DNA from: Fusobacterium_C necrophorum_A
GTDB lineage: Bacteria; Fusobacteriota; Fusobacteriia; Fusobacteriales; Fusobacteriaceae
Direction: 5' to 3'
Assembly (NCBI RefSeq): GCF_004134945.1
Contig: NZ_SBAP01000009.1
Location: 20,818-84,817, forward strand
DNA length: 64,000 nt
Position 1 is the first letter of the stretch, and the number at the start of each line of letters is the position of its first letter. The notes below the pieces were generated by a model. That model saw only the letters and a list, made by a program, of their open reading frames with translations. It made no database searches and was not told where the DNA came from. The position numbers were made by a program, and so were the translations under genes. Below are positions 42,074 through 51,360 of this stretch, piece by piece.

Positions 42074-43375
42074 ATGAAAAAAGCTATGGTTTTGGGTATG
42101 GGAATTAGCGGAAAAGGAGCAAAAACCCTTTTAGAAAAAGAAGGATATACCGTCATCTCTGTCGACGATAGCTTGGCGATGAGTTCCCAAGAAGCAATGA
42201 AATATATTGATGAAATAGATATTTTTATCAAAAGCCCGGGAGTTCCTTATACCGACTTGGTCAAGGCAGTACAAAAAAAAGGAATAAAAATTCAAGATGA
42301 AATAGAAATTGCCTACCAATATATGGTAAAATATTATAAGAAGATAATCATTGTGGCGGTAACGGGAACGAATGGAAAGACAACTACAACAAGTAAAATT
42401 GCGGAATTGTTAAATTTTGCAGGGAAAAAAGCGGCGGCGGCAGGAAATATCGGTCGTTCTTTCGTGGACGTGTTATTGTCGGAAGAACAGTATGACTATG
42501 TCGTTTTGGAGTTAAGTTCTTATCAATTGGAAAATGTATACGAATTTAAGCCTTATATTTCTATGGTCACGAATTTGACTCCCGATCATTTGACAAGGTA
42601 TACAAACTTGGAAGACTATTATGATACCAAATTTCATATTTGCCAAAATCAAGAGAAAGAAAATTCCTTTTTCCTATTTAATATAGATCATGAAGAAGTA
42701 AGAAAAAGAGAGGCTTTGATGAAAGGAAGAAAGATTTCCTTGTCTCGGGAACAGGAAGCGGATATCTGTGTGAAAGACGGAAATATTTTGTTTCAGGGAG
42801 AGAAAATTATGTCGGTTTCCGAGCTTTCTTTGAAAGGAAGTCACAATTTGGAAAATAGTCTATTCATTATTACAGCAGGAAAATTATTGGGCTTGGATAC
42901 CAAAATCATTCGGGACTTTTTAAAGAATACAGAACCGTTGGAGCATAGAATGGAACGGTGTTTTCAATATGGCAAACTACAATTTATCAATGATTCCAAG
43001 GGAACCAATATTGATTCTGCAAAATTTGCTCTGGAAGCCTATCCGGGATGCATTTTAATCTGCGGAGGTTTTGATAAAAAAGTGGATTTGGCTCCTTTGG
43101 TCGATATTATTGTCAAACAGGTGAAAGAAGTATATTTAATCGGAGTCATTGCCGATAAAATCAAGGCCTTATTATTAGATAGAAATTATCAGGCGGACAG
43201 AATACATTCTTTAGATACGATAGAGAATAGTTTACGGGATATGAAAGAAAGATTTACAAAGGAAGATCAGGAAGTCATTTTACTGTCTCCTGCCACTTCC
43301 AGTTTTGATCAATTTAAATCTTTTGAACATAGAGGACAGGTGTTTAAAGAATTGGTTCATAAAATTTTTGGATAA
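42074..43375 (+). CDS. murD: UDP-MurNAc-L-alanine:D-glutamate ligase
   Basis: 433 aa. N-terminal Rossmann GMGISGKGA, P-loop VTGTNGKTTTTSKIA, ELSSYQLENV, NDSKGTN and the C-terminal LLSPATSSFDQFKSFEHRG, diagnostic for MurD. SD GAGGAGGAAAAG. Followed directly by murG; no ftsW lies between them, unlike most dcw clusters. Confidence 0.97.
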   Translation: MKKAMVLGMGISGKGAKTLLEKEGYTVISVDDSLAMSSQEAMKYIDEIDIFIKSPGVPYTDLVKAVQKKGIKIQDEIEIAYQYMVKYYKKIIIVAVTGTNGKTTTTSKIAELLNFAGKKAAAAGNIGRSFVDVLLSEEQYDYVVLELSSYQLENVYEFKPYISMVTNLTPDHLTRYTNLEDYYDTKFHICQNQEKENSFFLFNIDHEEVRKREALMKGRKISLSREQEADICVKDGNILFQGEKIMSVSELSLKGSHNLENSLFIITAGKLLGLDTKIIRDFLKNTEPLEHRMERCFQYGKLQFINDSKGTNIDSAKFALEAYPGCILICGGFDKKVDLAPLVDIIVKQVKEVYLIGVIADKIKALLLDRNYQADRIHSLDTIENSLRDMKERFTKEDQEVILLSPATSSFDQFKSFEHRGQVFKELVHKIFG

Positions 43376-43388
43376 AATGGGGTAACAT

Positions 43389-44456
43389 ATGAAAAAAGTA
43401 ATTTTAACAACCGGAGGAACGGGAGGACATATTTATCCGGCTTTGGCTGTTGCGGAAGGATTAAAAAGCAAAGGAATCGAAACCTTATTTATAGGAAGCA
43501 GCACGAGAATGGAAAAGGAGATTGTTCCAAAAGCTCAATTTCGATTCATCGGGTTGAACATAGATCCTCCCAGAACAATCAAGTCAGTCATAAAATATCT
43601 CAAGAGTTTCGGACATGCCTATCGTATTTTAAAAGAGGAAGAGCCTGATGCTGTGGTAGGATTCGGGAATTATATTTCCGTCCCCGTACTTGCCATGTCT
43701 TTTCTGTTGCGAAAGAAGGTATATTTGCAGGAACAAAATGCAGATTTAGGCTTTGCAAACCGTTTGTTTTATCGTTTTGCTCAATTTACTTTTTTAGCTT
43801 TTGAGTATACCTATAATACCGTTCCTATCAAATATCAAAAAAAGTTTATTGTATCGGGCAATCCTCTTCGTTCGGAAATTCAGGAAGTGAGTTATGACGA
43901 AGCAAGAGAACGTTTGAAAGTACAAAAAGAGGAAAAAGTGTTGCTGATTACCGGAGGAAGTTTGGGAGCTCAGGAAATTAACAACGCAGTGTTGAAATAT
44001 TGGGAACATTTTTTTCAAACAAAACATTTACGAGTATATTGGGCAACGGGAAAGCAAAATTATGAGGAAGTACAGGAAAAAGTAAAAAGAGCTAAGATGA
44101 CAGATACGATTAAAGATTATTTTGAGAATATGATTCATATTATGGCTGCTTCAGATTTGGTGGTTTGTCGTGCGGGGGCTTTGACCATTTCCGAATTAAT
44201 TGCCTTGCAAAAACCAGCGGTAATTATTCCATACAGTTCACAAAAAGTAGGACAATATCAGAATGCTAAAATATTGGAAGAACGGCATTCCGCTGTGGTT
44301 TATACCAATCAGGAATCGGAACGGGCAATCGAGAAAGTCATAGAGTTATTAAATAATGAAGAAGAATTAAGAATCATGGGGATTCGTATGAGAAGCTTAC
44401 AAACGCCAAATGCGGTGAATACGATTATCTCTAATTTAGATATTTGGAGGGATTAG
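43389..44456 (+). CDS. murG: MurG N-acetylglucosaminyltransferase (lipid II synthesis)
   Basis: 355 aa GT-B enzyme at the inner membrane. TTGGTGGHIYPALAVAE at the N-terminus, GFGNYISVPVL, EQNADLGFANR, TGGSLGAQEIN and RAGALTISELIALQKPAVIIPY with the C-terminal KVGQYQNAK donor site. Confidence 0.96.
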   Translation: MKKVILTTGGTGGHIYPALAVAEGLKSKGIETLFIGSSTRMEKEIVPKAQFRFIGLNIDPPRTIKSVIKYLKSFGHAYRILKEEEPDAVVGFGNYISVPVLAMSFLLRKKVYLQEQNADLGFANRLFYRFAQFTFLAFEYTYNTVPIKYQKKFIVSGNPLRSEIQEVSYDEARERLKVQKEEKVLLITGGSLGAQEINNAVLKYWEHFFQTKHLRVYWATGKQNYEEVQEKVKRAKMTDTIKDYFENMIHIMAASDLVVCRAGALTISELIALQKPAVIIPYSSQKVGQYQNAKILEERHSAVVYTNQESERAIEKVIELLNNEEELRIMGIRMRSLQTPNAVNTIISNLDIWRD

Positions 44457-44463
44457 AGGAGCA

Positions 44464-45807
44464 ATGGAAAAAATATATTTCGTGGGAATCAATGGAATTG
44501 GAATGAGCGGATTGGCAAAAATTATGAAATGTCAAGGCTATGATGTCGTGGGGGCGGACTTAACGAGAAACTATGTGACGGAGGAATTGGAGAGCTTGGG
44601 GATAACTGTGTATCCGCAGCATAAGGCTTGTCAAATGGAAGATAGAGACTCCCTGATTGCCTCCAGTGCAATTCATTCTGATAATCCGGAATTTCAATAT
44701 GCAAAAGAACACAATATTCCATTGATGAAGCGTGGAGAGTTATTGGCCAGCTTACTAAATACCAAAATTGGAATTGCGGTAGCGGGAACTCATGGAAAAA
44801 CAACGACAAGCTCCATGATGTCGGCGACGATGTTATCTTTAGATCCTACGATTGTGGTGGGGGGAATTTTACCTGAAATTGCATCCAATGCCAAAGTTGG
44901 TATGGGAGAGTACTTTATTGCAGAAGCTGATGAAAGTGATAATTCCTTCTTGTTCATGCGGCCTAAGTATGCAATCATTACAAATATTGAAGAAGATCAT
45001 CTGGAAACTCACGGAAATTTGGAAAATATCAAAAAGTCTTTCCGGAAATTTGTCGATCAAACGGAACGAGAGGTACTTGTTTGCAAAGATTGTGGAAATG
45101 TCAGGTCCGTTTTTTCAGAAAATGAAAAAATTACCAGTTACGGAATCGAGCAAGAAGCCGATATTATGGCAAAAGATATAGAGATTGTGGACGGAAAAAC
45201 TTCTTTTGAAGTATGGGTGCAAGGAAAAAATCAAGGAAGATTTTCCATTTCCGTTCCGGGAAAACATAATGTTTTGAACTCTTTGCCTGTTATTTATTTT
45301 GCTCTCAAATTTGGAGTGTCAAAAGAAGAAATCCGAAATAAGTTATTATATTTCAGAGGCTCTAAGAGAAGATATGACATCTTATACTGGGATCAGGAAA
45401 AGAATCGAAAAATTATAGATGACTATGCTCATCACCCGACGGAAATTCAAGCAACCTTGAAGGGAGTCAAATCCATTGAAACAGGAAAAATAATTGGAAT
45501 TTTTCAACCTCATCGATACAGTCGGGTACATTTTTTACTGGAACGCTTTGCGAATTGTTTTGAGGGCTTGGATGAACTGGTCTTACTGCCGATTTACAGT
45601 GCCGGAGAACAAAATGATTCCGGTATTTCGGAAAAAGACATCGCCAAATTGATTGCAAATATTCCTGTCACTTGTCTGGAAAGAAAAGAAGAAGTGGTAA
45701 AAAAGCTGTTGAAAGAAGCAAAGGAGAAGAATCACATCTTTGTCTTCATGGGAGCAGGAGATATTTCAAAATTGGCCCATGAAGTAGCGGATAGATTGCA
45801 AAAATAG
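44464..45807 (+). CDS. murC: UDP-MurNAc:L-alanine ligase
   Basis: 447 aa. FVGINGIGMSGLAKIM, P-loop AGTHGKTTTSSM, EADESDNSFL, NIEEDHLE and DDYAHHPTEIQATL followed by FQPHRYSR, all typical of MurC. SD AGAGGAGC just upstream. Confidence 0.97.
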   Translation: MEKIYFVGINGIGMSGLAKIMKCQGYDVVGADLTRNYVTEELESLGITVYPQHKACQMEDRDSLIASSAIHSDNPEFQYAKEHNIPLMKRGELLASLLNTKIGIAVAGTHGKTTTSSMMSATMLSLDPTIVVGGILPEIASNAKVGMGEYFIAEADESDNSFLFMRPKYAIITNIEEDHLETHGNLENIKKSFRKFVDQTEREVLVCKDCGNVRSVFSENEKITSYGIEQEADIMAKDIEIVDGKTSFEVWVQGKNQGRFSISVPGKHNVLNSLPVIYFALKFGVSKEEIRNKLLYFRGSKRRYDILYWDQEKNRKIIDDYAHHPTEIQATLKGVKSIETGKIIGIFQPHRYSRVHFLLERFANCFEGLDELVLLPIYSAGEQNDSGISEKDIAKLIANIPVTCLERKEEVVKKLLKEAKEKNHIFVFMGAGDISKLAHEVADRLQK

Positions 45808-45818
45808 GAGAAAATAGA

Positions 45819-46658
45819 ATGAAGATAGTAGAGCAACAAGTGATGAAAGAGTACTCCAATATGAAAATTGGAGGGAAGGCCAAACGACTGATTATTGTTG
45901 GCAGTCGGGAAGAAATGAAAGAAGTATATCAAAAATATGATTCTTTAATATTATTGGGAAATGGAACGAATATGTTGTTCAGTGACGGATATTTAGATTA
46001 TAATTTTGTTTCTACGGAAGGTTTAAATAAGATAGAAACACTGGGAAATGGACGAGTATTGGTAGAAGCCGGAGTAGATTTGGATACCTTGCTTTGCTTT
46101 ATGGAGAAAGAAAACTTGTCGGGAATTGAAAAAATGGCAGGAATCCCCGGTTCGATTGGGGGATTAACTTATATGAACGGAGGAGCTTTCGGAACGGAAA
46201 TTTTTGATTTCATTGATGAGATAGAAGTATTAACGGAGGGCAATATTCTTCGCCGTATTCCTAAAAAAGATTTAAATATTCGGTATCGAAATACAGAAAT
46301 TCAAGAAAAAAAATGGATTGTTTTAAGTGTTGTTTTTCAATTTCATAGTGGATTTGATAAAAAGACGGTCGAGGAAATTAAAAAATCAAGGGAAGAAAAA
46401 CATCCTTTGGATAAACCCAGTTTAGGGAGTACTTTTAAAAATCCTGAGGGAGATTTTGCAGCTCGTTTGATTTCGGAAGCAGGCTTAAAGGGCAGAAAAA
46501 TAGGTGGAGCTCAGATTGCTGAAAAACATCCAAATTTTGTATTAAATTTAGGCGAAGCAAGTTTTCAGGATATTTTAGATATTTTGAATTTAGTAAAGAC
46601 GACAGTAAAAGAGGCATTCGGAGTGCAATTAGAGGAAGAGATTATTATTATTCGATAA
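45819..46658 (+). CDS. murB: UDP-N-acetylenolpyruvoylglucosamine reductase
   Basis: 279 aa FAD enzyme of the short (type II) MurB class. NMKIGGKAK, LGNGTNMLF (FAD contact), GIPGSIGGLTYMNGGAFG, RYRNTEIQ, and the catalytic Ser region PSLGSTFKNPEGDFAARLI. The order murC-murB is as in many dcw clusters. Confidence 0.95.
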   Translation: MKIVEQQVMKEYSNMKIGGKAKRLIIVGSREEMKEVYQKYDSLILLGNGTNMLFSDGYLDYNFVSTEGLNKIETLGNGRVLVEAGVDLDTLLCFMEKENLSGIEKMAGIPGSIGGLTYMNGGAFGTEIFDFIDEIEVLTEGNILRRIPKKDLNIRYRNTEIQEKKWIVLSVVFQFHSGFDKKTVEEIKKSREEKHPLDKPSLGSTFKNPEGDFAARLISEAGLKGRKIGGAQIAEKHPNFVLNLGEASFQDILDILNLVKTTVKEAFGVQLEEEIIIIR

Positions 46659-46671
46659 TGGGGAGATAAAT

Positions 46672-47538
46672 ATGAGAATAGCAGTATTTATGGGTGGAGT
46701 TTCATCGGAAAAGGAAATATCGATTCGTAGTGGAGAAGCCATTTTGGAAAGCTTGCGGCGACAAGGTTATGACGCCTACGGGGTGGTATTGACTGAAAAA
46801 AATATGATTTCCGCTTTTCAAGAAGAACAATATGATTTGGCATATTTGGCCTTGCATGGAGGAGCCGGAGAAAATGGAGAGATTCAAAGTGTGTTGGAGC
46901 TCTTGGGAAAGAAATATACAGGTTCTCAAGTTACTGCCTGTGCCCTATCTATGGATAAATTACTGACTAAAAAAATTGCTTCTTTGGAAGGGATCAGAAT
47001 GGCAAAAACTTATACAAATATAGCGGAAATAGAAGCTTATCCGGTCATGGTAAAGCCGTCCAAAGACGGTTCCAGTGTCGGTATTCATGTATGTAAGACT
47101 CAAGCGGAAGTAGAAAAAGCTTTGCAAGAAATTTCCGGCTATGCTATGATAGAAGAATACATACAGGGAGAGGAATTGACCGTCGGAGTTTTGCATGGAA
47201 AAGCTTTGGGAGTCTTGAAAATTATTCCAAAAGCGGCAGAAATTTATGATTATGAGTCCAAATACGCCCTTGGAGGTTCTGTGCATGAATTTCCGGCTCG
47301 AATTGCGAAAGCTGCTTATGAAGAAGCTATGCTGAATGCTGTAAAAATTCATAAGACTTTAGGAATGAAAGGAGTATCTCGAAGTGATTTTATCTTAAAA
47401 GATGATCAGGTTTATTTCTTGGAGGTTAATGCTTGTCCCGGAATGACAAAAACAAGTTTGATTCCGGATTTAGCCACTCTGCAAGGATATACTTTTGATG
47501 ATATTACCAGAATGTTAGTGGAGGAAGCCTTAGCATAA
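46672..47538 (+). CDS. ddl: D-alanine-D-alanine ligase
   Basis: 288 aa ATP-grasp enzyme. FMGGVSSEKEISIRSG, ALHGGAGENGEIQSVLE, KPSKDGSSVGIHV (ATP lid), EEYIQGEELTVGVL and the metal/product site EVNACPGMTKTSL. The tight ligand pattern lacks features of D-Ala-D-Lac ligases, so vancomycin-type change is not suggested. Confidence 0.95.
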   Translation: MRIAVFMGGVSSEKEISIRSGEAILESLRRQGYDAYGVVLTEKNMISAFQEEQYDLAYLALHGGAGENGEIQSVLELLGKKYTGSQVTACALSMDKLLTKKIASLEGIRMAKTYTNIAEIEAYPVMVKPSKDGSSVGIHVCKTQAEVEKALQEISGYAMIEEYIQGEELTVGVLHGKALGVLKIIPKAAEIYDYESKYALGGSVHEFPARIAKAAYEEAMLNAVKIHKTLGMKGVSRSDFILKDDQVYFLEVNACPGMTKTSLIPDLATLQGYTFDDITRMLVEEALA

Positions 47539-47551
47539 TGGGAGGAGAGCT

Positions 47552-48238
47552 ATGTTACTGAGATTATCTTTTATTAGTTTGATTGTTTGGTTTCTTTATA
47601 GGATACCAAATGAATTTTTAAACTTAGATATTTTTAAAATAAAAAAAATCAATATTGGAGAGAATTCTAAAACTCTTAATGAAGAGCTCAGTGTCGTTGC
47701 AGAAAAGATGTATGACAAAAGTATTTGGCAGCTGGATATGAAGAAATTAAAGAAAGAGCTGTCAAAAGATGTACGACTGGAATCCGTGGAAATCTCACAT
47801 GAAAAGGTGGGAGAAGTGGATATTAAAGTGGAAGAAAAAAAATTACTTTACTATGCACAGATTGGAGAGCGTATTTATTTAATGGATAAAAGAGGAGAAG
47901 TGTTTGGATATTTTAATGAGAGAGAAAAAATGTCCCTCCCTCTTTTAGTTTCCGGTGACGGAAAAAATGTTTCTTCCTTGGTAGAGGTCCTCTCCAACCT
48001 ACAGGAATATGCTTTCTATGACTCTATTTCTCAAATTTACGAAGTGGACAGTAAGAGAATCGATATTATATTGGTGGATGGAACCAAAATTTTTACCAAT
48101 ACTTCTGTCGATAAGAAAAAATATAAGGTGGCGATGGCTCTCTATTTTGAAGTCATGAAACATAAAAAGATAGCCTATATGGATTTGCGTTTTCAAGATT
48201 TTATTATTCGATATGTGGAGGATGATGATGGAAGATAA
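47552..48238 (+). CDS. ftsQ: Cell division protein FtsQ/DivIB
   Basis: 228 aa, single N-terminal membrane segment (residues 4-18), a POTRA-like domain (FKIKKINIGENSKTLNEELS...VEISHEKVGEVDIKVEEKK) and a C-terminal beta domain with the YMDLRFQDFIIRYV ending typical of FtsQ. Sequence conservation is low in this family; position between ddl and ftsA supports the call strongly. Overlaps ftsA by 11 nt. Confidence 0.88.
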   Translation: MLLRLSFISLIVWFLYRIPNEFLNLDIFKIKKINIGENSKTLNEELSVVAEKMYDKSIWQLDMKKLKKELSKDVRLESVEISHEKVGEVDIKVEEKKLLYYAQIGERIYLMDKRGEVFGYFNEREKMSLPLLVSGDGKNVSSLVEVLSNLQEYAFYDSISQIYEVDSKRIDIILVDGTKIFTNTSVDKKKYKVAMALYFEVMKHKKIAYMDLRFQDFIIRYVEDDDGR

Positions 48239-49487
48239 TATTACCAAGTTAATTATGGACATTGGAAATTCTCATATTAAACTGTTAGTGGGAGAGGTAT
48301 CCACAGATTTTACGAGAATAAAAGTATTGCAATATGTAGAAGTTCCGACAAAAGGAATGAAAAAATCAGTGGTGGAATCTCCGGACGAACTTTCTTATTC
48401 AATTCAAAGTGCCTTAAGAAGCTTAGAAAATCCTGAACATAGAGAGTTGAAAAAGGTTACTATCGGAGTTGGCGGAAAATACATTCAATCCAAAACCAGA
48501 AAGCTTTTTATTGAATTTGAAGAAAGGGAAGTGCAGGAAAGTGATTTGGAAAAATTATATGAGCTTGCAGAGGAATGTTTGGAAACAGGAGAGCTGGTTT
48601 TAAAACGTGAAATGTATAATATTAAAGTGAATAATGCGGGGATTGTGAAAAATCCGATTGGCTTGATGGCAAACCGTTTGGAAGCGAATGTGCATTTAAT
48701 CTATGTCGATCGGGAAGATATTGAAAAATTGACAGATGCCATTGCAGAAGCGGGATTGGAAATTGAAAATATTTATTTGAATGCCTATGCTTCTCTAAAA
48801 TCCACTTTAATTGATGAAGAATCCACCAAGATGGGAGTAGCCCTGGTAGATATCGGAGAAGGGGCAACCGATATTATTATTTCAAAAAATCATAAAATTA
48901 TTTATGCAAAGTCGGCAAACTTGGGAGGAATTCATTTCATGAGTGATATTATGTATCTCTTCCATGTTTCGGAAGAAGAGGCAAGAGAAGTGTATTCAGC
49001 CTATATTAAGGGAGAAATGACGGAACAGTATATCAGTTCCAGTGGAAAACGCTTTGTCAAAGAAGATGTGGAAAAAATTATCGATGCCAGAATAGGAGAT
49101 ATTGCTACCTTTATTTTAAATACCATTCAAGAATCCGGATTTACAGGATATTTGGGACAAGGAATGGTGCTGACCGGAGGAGTTGCAAGTTTAGATCGTC
49201 TGGTCGGAAAAATCAACGGACAGACCGGAGGGGTTGTTCGGCGTAAGAAACCCTTATCCATTCGAGGTTTGGAAAAACCGGAATATAAAATGGCAACGGT
49301 GCTAGGTTTATTCTTGGAAGCGATAGAAGAGGAAATGGAATTGCAGCAAAAAAGAAATGATGAAGAAGTGAGAGAAGAAGAGCAACAGGATGAGTTGGAA
49401 GAATTGTTAGGAAGTCATGAAGCGGCAAGAAAATCATCCGGAGAAGCAATGGTTAAAATCAAAAAATGGATTTCATATTTTATATAA
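48228..49487 (+). CDS. ftsA: Cell division protein FtsA
   Basis: About 419 aa from the ATG at 48228, the best spaced of three consecutive ATGs after GGAGG (48217-48221). Actin-fold motifs: IMDIGNSHIKLLVGEV (phosphate 1), VALVDIGEGATDIII (phosphate 2) and LTGGVASLDRL (adenosine). The 1C domain follows the first block. An acidic linker of about 40 residues and a C-terminal amphipathic helix (AMVKIKKWISYFI) anchor FtsZ to the membrane. Confidence 0.95.
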   Translation: MEDNITKLIMDIGNSHIKLLVGEVSTDFTRIKVLQYVEVPTKGMKKSVVESPDELSYSIQSALRSLENPEHRELKKVTIGVGGKYIQSKTRKLFIEFEEREVQESDLEKLYELAEECLETGELVLKREMYNIKVNNAGIVKNPIGLMANRLEANVHLIYVDREDIEKLTDAIAEAGLEIENIYLNAYASLKSTLIDEESTKMGVALVDIGEGATDIIISKNHKIIYAKSANLGGIHFMSDIMYLFHVSEEEAREVYSAYIKGEMTEQYISSSGKRFVKEDVEKIIDARIGDIATFILNTIQESGFTGYLGQGMVLTGGVASLDRLVGKINGQTGGVVRRKKPLSIRGLEKPEYKMATVLGLFLEAIEEEMELQQKRNDEEVREEEQQDELEELLGSHEAARKSSGEAMVKIKKWISYFI

Positions 49488-49512
49488 AAGAGAAGGAGAA
49501 GAGGTGAAAGAT

Positions 49513-50592
49513 ATGTTAATAGAGCAAGATTTAGTAAAAATCAAAGTATTAGGAGCAGGAGGTGCCGGAGGGAATGCCATCAATGACATGATTTCTTCCG
49601 GAGTTGGAGGTGTGGAGTATATTGCAGCAAATACAGATTCCCAAGATTTAAACAAGTCTTTAGCTGACTCCCGTTTACAATTAGGAGAAAAATTAACAAG
49701 AGGTCTGGGAGCCGGAGCAGATCCTTCGATTGGAAAGCAGGCAGCGGAAGAAGATATTGATAAGATAAAACAATTACTGGAAGAAACGGATATGTTATTC
49801 ATTACTGCCGGTATGGGTGGAGGAACCGGAACCGGAGCAGCTCCTGTCATTGCCAGAGTGGCAAAAGAATTAGGAATTTTGACGGTAGCCATTGTAACGA
49901 GACCATTTTCCTTTGAAGGAAAGAAGAGAAAAAACAATGCGGATTTGGGAGTTCGACAATTAAAAGAAACAGTGGATGCTTTGGTTATCATTCCCAATGA
50001 TAAGTTATTTGAATTGCCGGATAAAACAATTACTTTACAAAATGCTTTCAAAGAAGCCAATAATATTTTAAAAATAGGAATTCGTGGAGTGGCCGATTTG
50101 ATGATAGGAAACGGCTTGATTAACTTGGATTTTGCGGACGTCCGAGCAACTATGTTAAATTCCGGAATTGCTGTGTTAGGGTTCGGAGAAGGAGAGGGAG
50201 AAAATCGAGCGATGAAAGCAACCGAAAAAGCTTTACAATCGCCTCTGTTGGAAAAATCTATTCAAGGAGCCAGTAAGATTTTAATCAATATTACAGGATC
50301 TCCCGATATTACTTTGATGGAAGCTCAAACAATTTCAGAAACAGTACGGGATGCAGCCGGTAAAACAGCGGAAGATGTTATGTTCGGATTGGTTGTGGAT
50401 CCGGATGTAGGAGACAAAGTTCTTGTGACGATTATTGCAAATAATTTTGTAGATGAAACACAAGAATCGGAGCCCTTCATCAACTTAAAGCCGCAAGGAA
50501 CCAAGGAAGAAGAAAATCCGTTTGAAAATCGGGAACAAAGCTATGATGACGGAGACATTGATCTTCCGCCTTGGTTACGAGGAAAAAAATAA
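49513..50592 (+). CDS. ftsZ: Cell division GTPase FtsZ
   Basis: 359 aa. GTP-binding core: VLGAGGAGGNAIND, NTDSQDL, the tubulin signature GMGGGTGTGAAPVIA, and the T7-loop NLDFADVRATM that inserts into the next subunit. The C-terminal tail peptide DIDLPPWLRGKK is the conserved FtsA-binding end. Start at ATG 49513 preferred; GTG 49504 is possible. It closes the dcw cluster. Confidence 0.98.
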   Translation: MLIEQDLVKIKVLGAGGAGGNAINDMISSGVGGVEYIAANTDSQDLNKSLADSRLQLGEKLTRGLGAGADPSIGKQAAEEDIDKIKQLLEETDMLFITAGMGGGTGTGAAPVIARVAKELGILTVAIVTRPFSFEGKKRKNNADLGVRQLKETVDALVIIPNDKLFELPDKTITLQNAFKEANNILKIGIRGVADLMIGNGLINLDFADVRATMLNSGIAVLGFGEGEGENRAMKATEKALQSPLLEKSIQGASKILINITGSPDITLMEAQTISETVRDAAGKTAEDVMFGLVVDPDVGDKVLVTIIANNFVDETQESEPFINLKPQGTKEEENPFENREQSYDDGDIDLPPWLRGKK

Positions 50593-50593
50593 C

Positions 50594-50622
50594 TTGTAAA
50601 ATATTGGTAATTATGATATACT
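50594..50622 (+). promoter_or_regulatory. Promoter of rpsF-rpsR
   Basis: -35 TTGTAA (50594-50599), 17-nt spacer, -10 TATACT (50617-50622), starting 2 nt after the ftsZ stop. Confidence 0.75.
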
Positions 50623-50634
50623 GAAAAAGACCCT

Positions 50635-50660
50635 GCTCAAGATCATCGTGTATCTTGGGC
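50635..50660 (+). promoter_or_regulatory. rpsF leader stem-loop
   Basis: GCTCAAGAT (50635-50643) pairs with ATCTTGGGC (50652-50660), 9 bp including one T-G pair, 8-nt loop. It is at the predicted 5' end of the transcript and has no U-tract, so it is not a terminator. A possible binding site for the S6:S18 complex by position; I did not see the described S6:S18 motif for certain. Confidence 0.5.
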
Positions 50661-50687
50661 AAAAACCATAGGGGAGGAGGTATTAAG

Positions 50688-50972
50688 ATGAAGAAATACG
50701 AAATTATGTACATCATCAACCCAACTGTTTTAGAAGAAGGAAGAGACTCTGTGATTGAAAAAGTTTCAGAATTGTTGACTTCAAATGGAGCGAACATCCT
50801 TAAAACAGAAAAATGGGGAGAAAGAAAGCTTGCTTATTTAATCGATAAGAAAAAAACAGGTTTTTATGTACTAACTACTTTTGAGATTGATGGAACTAAA
50901 TTAGCTGAAGTCGAATCTAAATTGAACATTACAGAAGAAGTAATGCGATATATCGTTGTAAAACAAGACTAA
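50688..50972 (+). CDS. rpsF: 30S ribosomal protein S6
   Basis: 94 aa: KKYEIMYIINP at the start, KTEKWGERKLAYLIDKKKTGFYVL in the middle and NITEEVMRYIVVKQD at the end are characteristic. ATG 50688 follows GGGGAGGAGG; the upstream in-frame ATG would include the SD. rpsR follows after 33 nt; no ssb gene lies between, unlike many bacteria. Confidence 0.95.
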   Translation: MKKYEIMYIINPTVLEEGRDSVIEKVSELLTSNGANILKTEKWGERKLAYLIDKKKTGFYVLTTFEIDGTKLAEVESKLNITEEVMRYIVVKQD

Positions 50973-51005
50973 TTATTTCTAAAAATCAAAAGGGAGGTAT
51001 TAAAA

Positions 51006-51224
51006 ATGGCAGAATTCAGAAGAAGAAGAGCAAAGCTTCGAGTAAAAGCTGAAGAAATCGATTACAAAAATGTAGATTTGTTAAAAAGATTTGTATCTGA
51101 CAAGGGAAAGATTAATCCTTCTCGATTAACAGGAGCAAATGCAAAGCTACAAAGAAAAATTGCAAAGGCAATCAAAAGAGCGAGAAATATTGCTTTGATT
51201 CCTTATACAAAAATTGAAAAATAA
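51006..51224 (+). CDS. rpsR: 30S ribosomal protein S18
   Basis: 72 aa, highly basic: RRRRAKLRVKAEEIDYKNVDLLKRFVSDKGKI, then the SRLTGANAKLQRKIAKAIKRAR core shared by all S18. It lacks zinc-binding cysteines. SD GGGAGG. Confidence 0.96.
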   Translation: MAEFRRRRAKLRVKAEEIDYKNVDLLKRFVSDKGKINPSRLTGANAKLQRKIAKAIKRARNIALIPYTKIEK

Positions 51225-51249
51225 GAGTAAAAGTTAAGTTATAAAAAAG

Positions 51250-51281
51250 CATTTATCTACAGTTGGATAAATGTTTTTTTT
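51250..51281 (+). terminator. Terminator after rpsR
   Basis: CATTTATC (51250-51257) pairs with GATAAATG (51266-51273), 8-nt loop, then eight T. Confidence 0.85.
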
Positions 51282-51297
51282 ATTTTTGGAAAAAAGA

Positions 51298-51326
51298 TTG
51301 TATTCCTTTCACTTACTATTTATAAT
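51298..51326 (+). promoter_or_regulatory. Promoter of the lactate dehydrogenase-like gene
   Basis: -35 TTGTAT (51298-51303), exact 17-nt spacer, -10 TATAAT (51321-51326), 35 nt before the ATG. Confidence 0.75.
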
Positions 51327-51360
51327 ATTGATAAACAATAAAAATCTAGGAGTGATAAAA

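Noticed and set aside
49473..50060. 195-codon open frame on the minus strand
   Set aside because: Lies wholly antisense to ftsZ, whose protein is unmistakable; no ribosome site and a biased composition typical of a shadow frame.
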